Positions 32,781-45,431 of a stretch of 64,000 bases of DNA are shown in pieces (position 1 is the first letter of the stretch; every line of letters begins with the position of its first letter). The notes under the pieces were generated by a model. That model did no database searches. It saw only the letters and a list, made by a program, of their open reading frames with translations, and was not told where the DNA came from. Made by a program: the position numbers and the translations under genes. This stretch comes from Bactericera cockerelli. Lineage: Eukaryota > Arthropoda > Insecta > Hemiptera > Triozidae. Location: positions 10,231,161 through 10,295,160 of the forward strand of contig CM044962.1 in assembly GCA_024516035.1 (NCBI GenBank), written 5' to 3'.

Positions 32781-33334
32781 TATACTGTGCATACAAGAAA
32801 TATTTACAATTATAGAAACAAAACTTGATCAAGGGTAGTGCTCAATCAGTGCTCATGCCAACGGCATTCTTTTGATTAAGTATTTTGTTGATATGAAGAT
32901 ATTACTTTATGAGCTTACATAATTATGTATGTATTTTATCATGTTATAATATTATTAATAATGTAAAACGAACAGTATATTATATCATTTATGTTAGTAA
33001 AAAATAAAATTGAAGTTTTATTTCTTGCACCATATTTAGTTACTCAAATTTATATTAAATGCAATGTATGTACAATGTACTACTTTTTAATTCTGTAGAA
33101 TTTTTGGTACCTACCAATATAATGGATAATTTCTATAAAAAAAAAACAACTCAAAATATTTCCTGTGATATACGAGTACATACTGACGCGCCCTATTGTC
33201 TATTTTTCCTTTTAAAAAAAGGTGAACCAGATACATGGAAATCCCCTGCCTCGTAGGGAACTTTAATTATAGGAAAAGAACATTAACTTGAAATGAAATG
33301 ATTCACTTTTAGATGGTGGGAAAGAGGTTGATTC

Positions 33335-33339
<5 letters not shown>

Positions 33340-33372
<33 letters not shown>
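33340..33372. repeat. Poly-T tract
   Basis: About 33 T residues lie just upstream of the candidate start at 33406, possibly the tail of a minus-strand retroposed copy. Confidence 0.8.
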
Positions 33373-33373
<1 letters not shown>

Positions 33374-33405
33374 ATATAGCTACATAATTATCTAAGGAAA
33401 CGCCA

Positions 33406-35751
33406 ATGTTCTCCAGCCGACGTGTGCCACTTTTACGACCAAATTATTTAGGATTTGTGGTTTTGACTGTAATATGTTTTGTTGATATCTTCAACCATTT
33501 AAACGGAAACGTCAAACTACTTGTATATATTTTTTATCTGTACCTACCCACTAACTTATTTTCACGTAAGAAATTGCATTTGAAAGGGTACAATACTTCC
33601 GATTTCTAATATTAGAAATTTTACTGATGTAATAAATAAGGAAACAGTGAAAACGAAACAGAATTTTTAAACGCCTGAAAACTAAAAAGTTTTCTAACGG
33701 CAATACTTTTTAAAATACATTGCGCATTGCATTTCAATTTGATAACATTTTGAAGGAGTGTTTTAGAAATGTTTACAAAAGATTCGACGGGGTCGGTTTT
33801 AATGGTGCGTGTCTTCGATGGTGCAAACCTTCAATGGTGCTCGATTTGCTAACTTCACACATGTCTGCTATTTTTAATCAATTTCAGGATAGATAGTACA
33901 AATTTCTGATTGGAAATTTACAATCCCTTCATCCCTTGTTGTGGGATATTTTATTTAATTCAATTCCCTTACATTATCGAGTGTTTTGTTTGTTCAGTAA
34001 ATTTGTATCTCCTCTTGAACTTGGTTTTATTTAAATAATTATTGTAGATTGTACAGATCTCAACAATCACATATCACTACAGGAAGATGAGGAAGAGTAA
34101 GTCACAGAGCAATAATAGCATTTTCTTTCAGAACTTCAATTTTTTTAGTCTAGTTTAGCTTAAATGTACTATAACTTTTGTCCAGTAGAAGGTATTTTGA
34201 ACTTTGAACGTCAATTCCTGAAAAGCAAACCTTGTACTTATAAATGAACTCAAAATATTCCACTGTTATTTGAATGAATAATAAACATAACTCTTTTTGA
34301 AACAGTCACCTGAACTTTTAAAGGCTAAATTGAGCAAGATTTTGGACAGATTTAGCTTGTACTTTTTTAAAGAACTGAATCCAAAACCATTGATTTAGAA
34401 TATGATTTTAAATTCAAAAACATATTTACCTACTTCTGACAAGTAATATTGACAGATCTAGTGTTATAACTCAGACTCTCTGAATCTATTATAATAATAA
34501 TAACACATTTTAGTAGAAGGTATAACCATTAGGCAAGGTTAATGCTCAAAGCATTTTCTACCACCTATACAGGTAATCTGGTATTTCTGGTACAGATGTG
34601 ATGTCACAGGATTTATTCAGCCGCTAGTATTGATTTTTGTCTAAGATCAAGCCTTCATTCCAGAAAGCACTCACTCTCTCATAATCTCCCTTTCAACTAT
34701 CACACAACACACTTGAAGGCTTTAGAAAGGTCACAAAAGATCCCCATGACATTCAAATCTGATGAAAACATTTTGTCCAGCTGAAGTAGAAAAGAAGAAA
34801 CGTGTCAGCTGTGGATTATTTAGCCCTAAATATATACTGTTGATCAATTAATTATTAGTTTAATATGCTTTAAAAAATGAGAAAGTTAAAATAAAACAAT
34901 AATTCAATATAAACATAATTTCTCAAAAATTTTAGAAAAGTTGTTTTGTATTTTTTTTTACATATTTTTACTAGTGGTCAAACCTTATGAATTTTTTGCT
35001 ATATTTTATCATTTAGACTTAGATAAGACATTAATTATAATAAAAAATATCACAATAATTAAGATTGTATCACATTAAAGCTAGTTCATTGTCACAGAAT
35101 ATTATAAAAAGTACCTCTGACTTTGATCCATGTGAAACACAGTTTTTTTTGTAGGCATACATTATTGTATGTGCTAATGGGGGTTTACTACAATGCAAAC
35201 CACAACTTACTAAAAACGCTGTTAAACAAAACAAGTTTATATCAATAGGAACCTATAAGTATGGTACAGTTTTGACAATTTTTGCAATTCTCTTGTTCAA
35301 TTATTTTAGGCAATTTACAGGGTAGACTAACTTAAGTCAAAAAGAGAAAAATGCACTGCCAATTCATTATGGACACAATACTTCCTTGTGAATGGTAATC
35401 ATAATTTTCAACTTTTAATATTGTTTTTATGATTGTTACTAAATGACTTGTATCTACAAAAGTTCTCAACCAATTCTCTTCAAATTTGTTTAGTAATAAT
35501 TCAAATTTGTTTAGGAGTTTCAGAAATTTGCACATTATAAGGAATGCAGTTAACAGATGGACACAAAACCAAAGTTGCTATTCATTTGTAACAAAATTTT
35601 GCATTCACATCAGTTTATTTTATTTAAAAATATTTATATAGTATATATTTTTTTCAGTTATGGATCAACCAAACCTGCTCCAAGCTTGGAAAGATTCATC
35701 ATATCTCTCACTACATTTACTCCTAAGAGACAGCATCTACTATCAAAATGA
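33406..35751 (+). CDS. Candidate small membrane protein, three exons
   Basis: Three exons (33406-33565, 34048-34096, 35658-35751) join with matching phases (1, then 2) and good splice sites (ttcac/gtaaga, attgtag, gaaga/gtaagt, tttttcag). They give a protein of about 100 residues. Residues 1-13 are basic (MFSSRRVPLLRPN), a hydrophobic segment YLGFVVLTVICFVDIF follows, then a second hydrophobic stretch, an acidic patch LQEDEEDY and a basic end TPKRQHLLSK before TGA. The family is not recognised. The first exon could be longer or belong to another transcript; exons 2 and 3 are the better supported pair. Confidence 0.4.
33775..33912 (+). repeat. Dispersed repeat, inverted partner at 56826-56955
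   Basis: GATGGTGCAAACCTTCAATG and CACATGTCTGCTATTTTTAA recur as reverse complement near 56840-56920. Type is unknown. Confidence 0.75.
34487..34572 (-). repeat. Family B SINE tail, minus
   Basis: TAATAATAACACATTTTAGT, then AAGGTTAATGCTCAAAGCAT and a TCTACCACCTA block. It lies in the second intron of the small-protein candidate. Confidence 0.65.
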
Positions 35752-35885
35752 AGTAGAAGCCATGTACCTAGCCTGCTTGTGAATATTTCTGGGGATAGAA
35801 AGGCAGCTCAACATCTTTGGCAGAGAATATCCCTTGCAATTTAGAGGGGTAATGTTGGTAGTATACTATCTAACCTGAAAAGAGC

Positions 35886-36130
35886 CAGCGTCGATGGCAT
35901 GTTGAATACACCGGTTCCCTCCAGAACACCGAAGTTAAGCAACATCCAGCGAGGTTAAGACTTGGATGGGTGACCATTCAAATTCTAATTCTCGTGATGC
36001 TGGCTTTCCCGGCCCCACTCAGGCTGGGTGAGGTCAATGTGAGTAGCAGGTTTGTGAGTTTCCTGCGAATGGAGGGTAAAACCCCCGTCGTGATATGACC
36101 ATGGCAGTTGAAAGCGAAGTTAAACCCCAC
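35886..36130 (+). repeat. 5S rRNA-derived SINE, best preserved copy
   Basis: The head contains ACACCGAAGTTAAGCAACAT and GACTTGGATGGGTGACC, clear 5S rRNA matches. The body has CAGGCTGGGTGAGGTCAATG and GGGTAAAACCCCCGTCGTGA, and the element ends in an A-tract. The 5S part is interrupted by substitutions and lacks a closed 5S helix I, so it is not a 5S gene. Confidence 0.87.
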
Positions 36131-36310
36131 TTTAAAAAAAAAAAAAACCTGAAAAGCTTGCACAATTAATTATTAGAGATTTTTGATTTGTAACATTGTT
36201 GAAAGTGTACTTGTAAAATGTATTCATGTGTGTATTTTATAATGTCTAAATGTCCTCTCATGTATTTGTATAATTATTCTATCTGAATTATGTCATCTTT
36301 AAACAATAAT

Positions 36311-36530
36311 AAAAATAATATAACACTCGTTAGTGGAAGGTAACCACCAGGCAAGGTTAATGCTCAAAGCATTTTCTACCACCTAACCCTGATAGTCTTA
36401 TTATTATGTGGTCAAAAACTCAAATTAATGAGGGAAAACTCATGCACTGGATGGATTCGAACCAATGGATCATTATGCTAGCAGGATTACCAGACTAGTG
36501 TGTTAAGCACTTGACTACTAGTGCACATAA
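36311..36530 (-). repeat. Family B SINE, nearly full length, minus
   Basis: Minus-strand head GTGCACTAGTAGTCAAGTGC, B-box GGTTCGAATCC, tail with AGACTATCAGGGTTAGGTGG and GGTGGTTACCTTCCACTAA. Confidence 0.8.
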
Positions 36531-36585
36531 AACAGATTTTTAAATTTTCAAAATGTCCATTTTTTAAAAGGTTATTATTGTTATT

Positions 36586-36720
36586 ATTTTACATTTTATT
36601 TAAGGACATATATTCAACACAGGTAATTACAAATTAATATACAATATAAGAAAAAGTTAAAATAAATATATACATTATGTCCTAACTAAAGGTTTGGCAA
36701 TAACCCCACCAAAAAGTTGT
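36586..36720 (-). repeat. LINE 3' end fragment, minus
   Basis: It contains ATTATGTCCTAACTAAAGG and CAATAACCCCACC, matching the other 3' ends of the family, with a diverged interior. Confidence 0.5.
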
Positions 36721-36906
36721 GCTTTTTTCACCCAAATCTAGCCGTCTTAATAGTTGTCTGTAATGAGAATAGTTAGCAGTAAACCTATTATAATAAGCAA
36801 ACCCAATTAAGTAAACCTATTATTTTCCGACACTCGTGTCATAAAAAAACTCCCTCACAAAATTCCTTGTAAAAAACTCCCACACTTGTAATAGAATGTT
36901 GTGTGA

Positions 36907-36992
36907 TCATATCAGCTTTTTTACAAAGTAATCCTTATCAACTGGCAGTTCATCCAGGACTTTGGCTTCGTTATCAGGAAGATTCATGATGG
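36907..36992 (-). CDS. Orphan terminal coding exon, minus strand
   Basis: Minus strand: a strong acceptor (tgttttcttcccag) precedes two phase bases and then IMNLPDNEAKVLDELPVDKD, YFVKKLI and a TGA stop. The acidic/basic pattern and the consensus acceptor suggest the last coding exon of an unseen gene whose upstream exons would lie at higher coordinates. The family is not recognised. Confidence 0.3.
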
Positions 36993-37029
36993 CTGGGAAG
37001 AAAACAGAAAATTCACTATGACTGAAAAT

Positions 37030-38190
37030 GTGGATTTTTACTTTCCTTATCCTATAATAAGGAAAGTGTTGTATTCGTCGAAAATTTGACCTACCCAGTT
37101 TTCACATTTCTGGATGACAGAGCATTCACAGCCTCAGGATACCAAAAAAGTTGTTTTTTTGGCCATTGGTCCGTGAGTCTGTCTATCTATAAACACGATT
37201 TTCTATCTCGACAACGGTAAGATTTTCTAAACACCACACGTAGGTACCACAAACTTTTGGTTAAAAAAAAGGGCCGCAAGGACCTTTCCTTTGGATTGGT
37301 TAAAGATATAAAAAGTTAGAGGAAAACTTTTCCTTGGAATGAAAAAGTAATAGGGATTTACTCAGATCTTATTTTTTTTTTTTATCTTGAACTTTTTGGA
37401 ACCTGTACAATTTACCGGTACTATGGGAGACCCGCTTGGACTAACTTTTTTATGATTCACCTAGAAGGAAGTTGTGACATATTAAAATCTGATGATTTTG
37501 AGGTGCTGATTATGAATTTGACATTGATTTTTAGCTATATATACGGTAACATGTATATGTTACCGTTTGTGTCACCACTAACCATCAGCAGTAGAATTTG
37601 ACCTCTTTTCGAGTGATAAGGAAAGTCGTGTGGTGTGACATTTTTTTTTTCTCAATAAAACTAAAACCTCAAAGCTAAGGAATAGCCTGTATTTTGTACT
37701 TTCCTATAATATTTAAGTAAAGTAATGGAATCATCCAAAATTTTCGATACCTAAAATAAATTTTCTGTGCCAAAAAACGTTTTAGGGTCCCCAGAGACTA
37801 AATCCAAAGTTTCAGCAGCCATTGGTCCGTGTGTGTGTGTCTGTAACATTCAAGATATCTGAATATCTCCAGTACGGTAGAAGCTAGACACTTGAATTTG
37901 GCAGAGGATACAGCATTTTTTTTTTTTTTTTTTTGTAAAAATATAAATTGGTGGTTCCAATTTACCGCTATTTTGAGAGAGAGAGTGTCCCTGCTTAGAC
38001 TAACTTTATGATTATTATGGGTGTTTGTGACACATCAAATCCAATGACATTGAGGTGCTGGATTATGAATTTGATTTGATATTTATATTTTGTACGTTAC
38101 CGTTCAGTCACCAGTGGGCGGAATTTTATTTATTTTTAAGGCATAAGGAAAGTCGTTTGGTGTCACACCAGTTTATTTAATAGTAATTCT
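37030..38190. repeat. Two copies of a CCGTGTGT-type dispersed repeat
   Basis: ACTTTCCTTATCCTATAATA (37040) and ACTTTCCTATAATATTTAAG (37700) begin related blocks that share GCCATTGGTCCGTG and a later TGAGGTGCTGATTATGAATT. A third copy starts near 62317. Its class is uncertain. Confidence 0.65.
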
Positions 38191-38539
38191 CTTCGAAATC
38201 GATAAAAAATGTCTTTCATAAATTCTACTGGTATTGAGGAAAATGTATAGTGGTCATAAATTTACTATTGTGACCATCCAGTCTAATTTATATGTATAGG
38301 TCAGGCCCAGAGTTTGCAGGTTCAAAGTTTGCGGGACATGAGAAGTTATCTTTCCATTTGGAATTCTTATCATTATGCAACGTGCGTGTAAGCACAATGT
38401 ACTAGAACACTCGACCACGGAAATAATATCTGCCAAAATTCGTGAGTGAAGTGTGGCAAGTCTAATTTAAATAAATATGATTTATAGCGGCCTTTGTAAA
38501 AGCTCATATTTTTTCTCTATAGGTACATATTGATAATTA

Positions 38540-38745
38540 TATTATCCTGAAAATAAGTAATTACGTATATTGAATACTACCACCAAATTTTGTGTTTGAA
38601 GTGGCGCAGCCAGTTTCACGGAGCTATTATCCTTAGAAATGAAACCATGGAGAAATTTCATAAGATTGATCCGGGCCTTGCCCTTTGGGGCAAATCCCAA
38701 TGAAGCAAATGTAAATAAACAATATTTTTTCATGCTTCTCAAAAT
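38540..38745. other. Unassigned open frames on both strands
   Basis: A patch richer in GC than its surroundings is open for about 50 codons on plus (ends ALWGKSQ at about 38700) and 66 on minus (contains FAPKGKARINLMKF). Neither has a recognised domain or a supported exon structure, so neither is called as a gene. Confidence 0.3.
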
Positions 38746-40134
38746 TTGTAAAGATGACCGCGAAAGGTAGAAATTCGTGATAGCTTTTATTTATTTTTTC
38801 CTACATGCAGTACATGCTTTTGTTTTTGGTTAGAAACTAGGAAAAGGATAAAAATGTAATCTTCATATTCTGTAAGTATTCTAAAAACAAAGTTTAGATT
38901 GCAAATGAAAAAATCCAACCCAACCCAGTCTAGGTGAGATTAATACAATAAAATTCTCTGTTTATCCTACTAGGATGAGACTAAAGAGTCCCTTTACTCT
39001 CCAAGTAGAATTGTTGGGATTAGGAAGGGCATTCAGTGGGTAAATATGTGCTACAACCAACCAACCATGAAATTGAACAATGCCAACAACAAGGATAAAG
39101 TAATGTGTCATAAATGTATTTTGAATATTCCAGCTTGCAATCTCATTTATCCTACTGGTGATATAGCTGGTGCATGTATTGCTAAGGTCCAAGAAGCTTC
39201 TATTAAGAGGTTGGTGGGTACATGAATATAGAATTCAGTTTTCAAAACCCAAACCATTATTTAGCCCTGTTATGTCAGACTGGTATTCAGGTCATTATTG
39301 ACCTGTATTTAAATAAGCAGGAAAACTAATGTTTCAAAAGATTTCTTAAGACATTTTTCTATTACCAATAGCAAGACACTCTGTTATTGTATTTGGAGAC
39401 AAAACAATGAAATACCACTGAGCTTTCTTCCCAATAAAAACATGAGATGGATTGTCAGCATGTCTCTATGATGTAGTTAAATGTGTTTTTTTTTTTTTTT
39501 TTTCAGATTGTAGCTACTACCAAAAAAGTGATCAGAACCCATAAACTAAAAAAAAGCTGGAAAATCATCAGATTAAGGCCAATACTCAGATGGTCTCTCA
39601 TCTAAGTTCTGCTATTTATGCTCATTAAAGCTATATATTAAAGAACTACAAAAACTCAAAGAAGAAAAATTGTTAACTGCAGTTGTTGTGGTGTCACACC
39701 AGTTTATTTCTCATTATTGTTTGTATTTTGTAACTGTTTACAGCTAGCTAAGGAATGGTATTTTTAAGAGACTCTCTTACTTGTGGTTTTGAAAGCTTCA
39801 TTATTTTGTGGTCACTAGTACAGTCCACTCTAAATAATTCCAACTCTTTATAAATAAAAAGTTTTTTTATGTCCTTCCAACTTGGAAATATCAAGAGTTA
39901 ACTGTACTTAAAGCAGGGGCTGAACAAAGTCTCACCAAGGTCCAAGTTATTGGGAAACTACTTAATAGTATAGTATAGTATAGTAGTGCTTTATTTAGAC
40001 TGTCGGCTCGAGACAGGAAGTCCCATTACGCTAACAGTTTAATATGTCAAGAAACTCTAAAACCCTTTTACCTCTATGTCTTTGGGGCTATGTTTTAGAA
40101 ATAGAGAAAAATATACCCACAGTACCCCATTAAG

Positions 40135-40496
40135 GTTGATTCACACACACCTGTGACATGACAGTGTCACGTCTATGACGTGATCCCTCCGGCGAGGAAA
40201 ATCAGATTCTTGTAGGAATTTGAAGGGCCCTATTCCCACTCGCCCGGCAGGTGACCATGACAGTGCAAATAGTGCTTGTACTGTGATCTGGCACATTAAT
40301 AACGGACAATATTTTTCACGGCCGGTGATTTTGATTTTACCAGTGTTTCTCTGCAATTACCAGTATTTTCATGCAAGTGCACTGCCACTGCATGGTTGGA
40401 GCACTGACCAGTGTGAATAGCAATCACTGTGTTCACAGCCGGGATAATCACATTCTGGTTATGGAACTGCCATGTCACAGGTGTGTGTGAATCAAC
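40135..40496. mobile_element. 362-bp MITE with GTTGATTCACACACACC ends
   Basis: The terminal inverted repeats of about 26 bp (GTTGATTCACACACACCTGT and its complement) are almost perfect. The target duplication is unclear. The interior has CAGTGTTTCTCTGCAATTAC and no gene. Confidence 0.83.
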
Positions 40497-40700
40497 TTTT
40501 AAGGTTGCTTTTAAATCTTAACTCGCAAGTACTTGCACCAAAAAATATCATTCTCAGCTCTAACTCAATCATGTTTGGATCATTCCTTACAGAGGGTATC
40601 AAATTTTACAACAGCCTCCCTATTGATCTAAAATCCCTCCATCCTGAAATTCTTTAAAAGAAAAACTTTTTGATCTTATGTTGTATTCTTTTTCTGAGAT
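40497..40700 (+). pseudogene. Non-LTR retrotransposon ORF2 C-terminus, relic
   Basis: The translation includes GSFLTEGIKFYNSLPIDLKS, the standard LINE ORF2 end (GIK-x-W/Y-N-SLP-x-x-LK). It follows the 362-bp MITE directly, so the MITE may have landed in the relic. Confidence 0.6.
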
Positions 40701-42537
40701 TTCAGTGTGACCTGGCTACCATACAGTCTTATCACTATACCTCACCACTGTTTTTTTATTTATATAAATGTATGTATCATTCTCATCAATTAGTCAACAT
40801 TTTCCTCTGTCTTTCTACCTTGTCATCCTTCTGCTATATCTCAATTCTTAGCATTTTTCTCCTCTTTTTATTATTTGTTTTTAAAATAAGTAAATATAAA
40901 TATCTAAGTTAGTTTCAAGACTAGAATAAGAAATTGTGTACATGGTAATGTAATTAAACAATAAAAATAAAAATATTATTATTATAAAAAGTTGGCATTA
41001 AAGTACAGCACTCACATTATCAACCTTTATTTTGTTTTTTCTTTTTGTTGGTCTTCTTAATTATTTTGTTATAAATTGTTGAGTTATTTGTTTTGTTAAA
41101 AAAATTAAGTATGAATAAATAAAGACAGAAATAAAGGATTTTTTACATTAAAAAAGTAAATGTAAAAAATGTTTTCTTTTTCAAACATTAAGCTTAGAGT
41201 AAGTTCAGAAAGAGGTTGAAATTAATCAAATATTTAGTTTGACTAGGACGTAAATCCAGTCTGGATAAATTGTTTTCTTTATTAAGTCAAAATCAAAGAT
41301 TTATTTTAAGTCTCTATTTCACATCAAAATCAAGTCTGTATTATGATAGTAAATTTCTTATTGATAAAAAGCATTATCATATTTTAGTGTCTTTTAATTT
41401 TATTAACTTCATATGATTAGGTAAATTGTTTATTTTGTTGCACAAATCTTATTGATCTTGTGGTAGGACTTTATGTAGGACATTATTGTTATTTTCTTTT
41501 TTTACTTATTTATTTTGTCATTTGTTTGTTTTTTCTTAATTTTATACTGTTACCATTGTACTCTGTCCTAATAAAGCATAATAAAAAAAAAGTCATCACA
41601 TCTGATTTAGACAAATCTTTGTATGTATACACGTATATTAGTGTTTTACATAGGCCATTTGTAATTATTTTTAAATAAATTATGATTTAACTTTCTAATA
41701 TTAGAAATTGGAAGTATTGTGTTAGCCCCCCCCTAGCCATAATCCTGGCTATGCCCATGAGCTGTGTTATTGTGTGGTCACTAATATACCTTTAATTATT
41801 AGTTTTAGGGCTCATGATTTTAATCAAGTACTCAGGTCCTTGAGTATCAAACAAAAAATTACTCAATTAGAGAAAATCAGAAAATTACTCAATTAGTGAA
41901 AATTACTTGATTATTTGAGCATTCAAGGCTGGTGGTGGTAAGGTTCAATAGAGGTATAGTTGCCATGGATACAAAAGAAACTTTTAAATTTTTCAACCCT
42001 TCACAAAGAAAATGTAAAGCCAGTATCAGTGGAATACACCAGTTCTTGAACTGTCATTGAAGTGTGTTATGGTTGTTTTTGTTGTTGAAAACAGTTATTT
42101 TTCTTGAAGAATAAATTTAATATAATTATCTTGAAAGCTGTTGGGAAGTTTTTCAAAGTAGGATAAATTATCAAATTTTATTTGCTTCAATTTCAGTAGG
42201 TACATATAATGATATTAAAATAATGAATAATTCTTGAGATATGAGTGAGAATTCAAGAATAGGACCTACTTTTACCCCCTTTCAATGTCATGTCAGGACT
42301 GTAGTATGTTTACTAGCTCACCCCTTTCCTAAACAAGTACCAGAAGTAATTGGCTCTGTCACCTATCACGCACTTACAACTTATTCCTGTACTGGCCTAC
42401 AACCTAATGCCTGTTGAAAGTTAAATAACTAAGCAAATATAACAGTATTGAGCTCTCATGAAATGAAAGTTATTTATTTTAAACAAAAATTTCTTCTTTC
42501 TCTTTATGAACTGGGAGGGATCCTAACATGGAGGTTG

Positions 42538-42740
42538 CATTATTATTATACAATGCTTTGTTAGGTGTAAATGGACATTATGTACATACAAATAAATATT
42601 TTAACAATTAAAAAAAAATGGAAACAATATATATAAATATACAATAAAAAATGAAAAAGAATAGAAAATATATAAAAACAAGTCCTAACTAAGGGGCGGG
42701 GTTATTACCTATGGCAAACTCTTCCACCCAACCCTTTTGT
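42538..42740 (-). repeat. LINE 3' end, minus
   Basis: The best copy of the ATT-tailed 3' block: minus strand GGGTTGGGTGGAAGAGTTTG, AATAACCCCGCCCCTTAGTT, then ATGTCCATTTACACCTAACA and an ATAAT tail. Confidence 0.65.
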
Positions 42741-43028
42741 CTCTCTGCATTGAGACAATCTTCAGCGGAGATACCATCCAGCTGTAGCTGTTGTGGTGCC
42801 TGTTATATTTTTTAGTCACTCACATATGGTTTTTATGAATCTTGATTTCTTTGCACCATGGGCCATTGCACAAAGAAGCACTAATTCTACTAATAAAATT
42901 TGGAGATAAATTACAATGGCTGAGAATCCACATCAAAATAATGTAGATTTTTCTAAAATGTATCCCTGCAAAATGTAGATTTTTCTATATAATTATATAT
43001 ATCTTCAGGAACATTTTTTAGACTATAT

Positions 43029-43262
43029 TAATTACAAGCGGGCTGTCGCCCGCTTTGCGGGCCGAGGCATGGCCATGAAAGCAAAAAATCCTTTTTCGCC
43101 AATGGCAGGTGTTGTAGTGGGAGTTTCGAAAAATCCCGTCTTATTGCACATCTAGACTATAAGACAAAGCTACCTACCAAATTTCAGATTCCTAGGACGT
43201 ACGGTTTGGGCTGTAGAGCGATGATCAGTCAGTGAGTGGTCAGTGACTTTGACATTTATATA
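43029..43262. repeat. Dispersed repeat with GCGGGCTGTCGCCCGC hairpin, copy 1
   Basis: It starts GCGGGCTGTCGCCCGCTTTG and contains TTTTTCGCCAATGGCAGGTG. The end has short CAGTCAGTGAGTG repeats, a feature of some RTE-type retroelement tails. The second copy is at 62934-63155. Confidence 0.75.
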
Positions 43263-43657
43263 TTAAGATTAACAAGGATATTATTGATCAGATTGCCCTT
43301 TGATGCACAAGGTTTGGCAATTGATTTAAATAGTAAGGTGTTGTACACAAAAGGTGAAGTGACTGAGAATTTTCTATTAGCAAATTTGAAGCACAGTGTA
43401 CCCATGATGTACTATCAGTCTAGCTGGGGGATGTTAAACAGGGAGAAGACTAGTATCTTGCTTGAGGACTATAAACAGAGAACTGACTAGCCAACCCTTT
43501 CAAGCCAGGCTAGCTTGCAGTTCCTACCTATAGGTTTTTGTAAAGAAAAAGTCCAAGTCTACAAGATGGTTGATCAGATCACACATAGAATTATGTGGTT
43601 AAGAACTAGCAAACTTTGAAATGATACCATCATTCCCCCCTTCATCTGTATCAAAGC

Positions 43658-43740
43658 GGGCCGAAGTGCCAGCATCACGAAGTCTTCACCTCGCTGGACG
43701 TTGCTTAACTTTGGTGATCCTACGAGTACTGGTGTATTTG
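43658..43740 (-). repeat. 5S-derived SINE head, minus
   Basis: The minus strand has ACCAAAGTTAAGCAACGTCC and AGCGAGGTGAAGACTTCGTG. The tail is missing. Confidence 0.75.
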
Positions 43741-44255
43741 TCTTCTTTTAATGATTTTTTTTCTCAAAATTTCCCGCTTTAGAATATTCTTCTCTGTATT
43801 ACTCCTGGAAAAAAAAATATAAGCAATAAGCATTACATTTCTTTCTCGCCAGAATGCATTCAACCTTCCTGTTACGCAATGCGCTAAACACTTTACACGA
43901 TTAACGAGTTAAAAACAATACTTTCTATACATAAATATACTTTTTAGGTAATGAATAGTGGGCAGTAAAGCTTTACATTTCGCTAGCCTTCTTTACTCTA
44001 CACGTATAAATAAAAATATTCATAGAACAATTCATTAATGTGTAGATAGCTATGGTTTAGGTTGGGAGAAGGCAACTTGAGGTGGGAATCAAGCCGAGAT
44101 TGACCAAATCTTTTTTGTCTAATAGCCAAAATAATACATACCTACTAAAAGTAATACAATTCAAAATTTTACTATCTGAGTGGCTGTGGCTCATGACCTG
44201 CACCATGAAAACAGGAGAAAACATATTTTTAAGAAAGCAACAATAATTATCATCT

Positions 44256-44453
44256 TTGGAAGATTTAAGTAGAGACAGCTGTTATTTAAATAATTATGTT
44301 ATTATTTTTATGTCACAAGATGTAGTGGGTAACATCGACATTACGAGAACTATTGCTAATATCTCCAACCAACCGTCATATTTATTCCAAGCAATCAATC
44401 TCGTAATGCCGCCACTGATTGTTGTGGACTTGTCCTCACGAGACTATTTATAG
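44256..44453 (+). other. Unassigned 65-codon open frame
   Basis: The frame includes DVVGNIDITRTIANISNQPS and LVMPPLIVVDLSSRDYL. It has no recognised domain, no clear splice partners and only average composition, so it is listed as a possibility only. Confidence 0.2.
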
Positions 44454-45239
44454 TCTCTAGAGTGGACAGAGTAGGTACAGGGCCGAAAATGTTTCTAACC
44501 CGAGTCACCTGGAGTGCAAGCCGAGCATGCTATTTTGGCCAAGGTGACTATTTAGGAAGCAATTATATTGCTGAGTCTTTCAATTTGTATGGAAGATCGA
44601 CATATGTACACAGTTGATTGTTAGAGGTCTCGTGACCAACCCCTCGACAAAACCAACCCTATTATTTTGTTATGATAACTTTATCTCAAAGATAAGAGCA
44701 CTCCGCTTAACATGTGGTAGGTCCCGGGTTTGATCCCAGAATCTACAAAAAAATTGTATTCATAATAACTAGGTACTTTTTTGCATAAGAGACCATCCGA
44801 TCCACTCGTCAACAGCACATAAATTAAATACAATACTCGATTTATTCTGCAAGAATGAGACTGAAGAGTCCCTTTACTCTCACAGTCTAAAGGGAAGTAT
44901 TGTGTCTCTTCTCGTCCATCAGTCGGGAGGCATACCTACTATGGAGTGGTCAGGCTACAACATAGACCTCAAACGTATGCAGTCAGGAGCTACTCTTCTC
45001 ACTCTTTATAGCAATGAAATAAAAAAAAAATACGCTGGGGAAACTTTCAAAGCAACCTGTAGCGTGCGGCCACTCAAGCCAGAATGCAACTGATCTAATC
45101 AGTGATGGAGAAAGGCTTGCGATTTTGAGAAAACAATAGGTAGTAATCATAAAATCAATCACGGAGCAAGGTCGCACGCCGCAGGTTGCTTTGGAAGTTG
45201 CCTCAGTGTAAATGCTTTTTAATAATCTTAACATTGAAG

Positions 45240-45405
45240 GCTGGTTTCACCAGCGTCAGTTGAATGCACCAGTTCTCGTAGGAGCACCGAAGTTAAGCAA
45301 CACCTAGCGAGGTGAAGACTTCGTGATACTAGCATTCCGGCCCAATCCAGGCTGGGTGAGCTTAATGAGGGTAGCAGGTTTGTAAGTTTCCAGCGAATGG
45401 AAGTA
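45240..45405 (+). repeat. 5S-derived SINE, plus
   Basis: Head CACCGAAGTTAAGCAACACC and body CCAGGCTGGGTGAGCTTAAT. The 3' end is shortened. Confidence 0.82.
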
Positions 45406-45431
45406 CTCTTATACAGGGTGAGTTATTTTAA

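Noticed and set aside
35886..35970. A functional 5S rRNA gene
   Set aside because: Only the internal part resembles 5S; the terminal helix is absent and the sequence runs into a SINE body found at several other places.
41460..41678. A hydrophobic 72-codon frame as a small membrane protein
   Set aside because: T-rich low-complexity sequence next to LINE relics, with no splice sites or homology.
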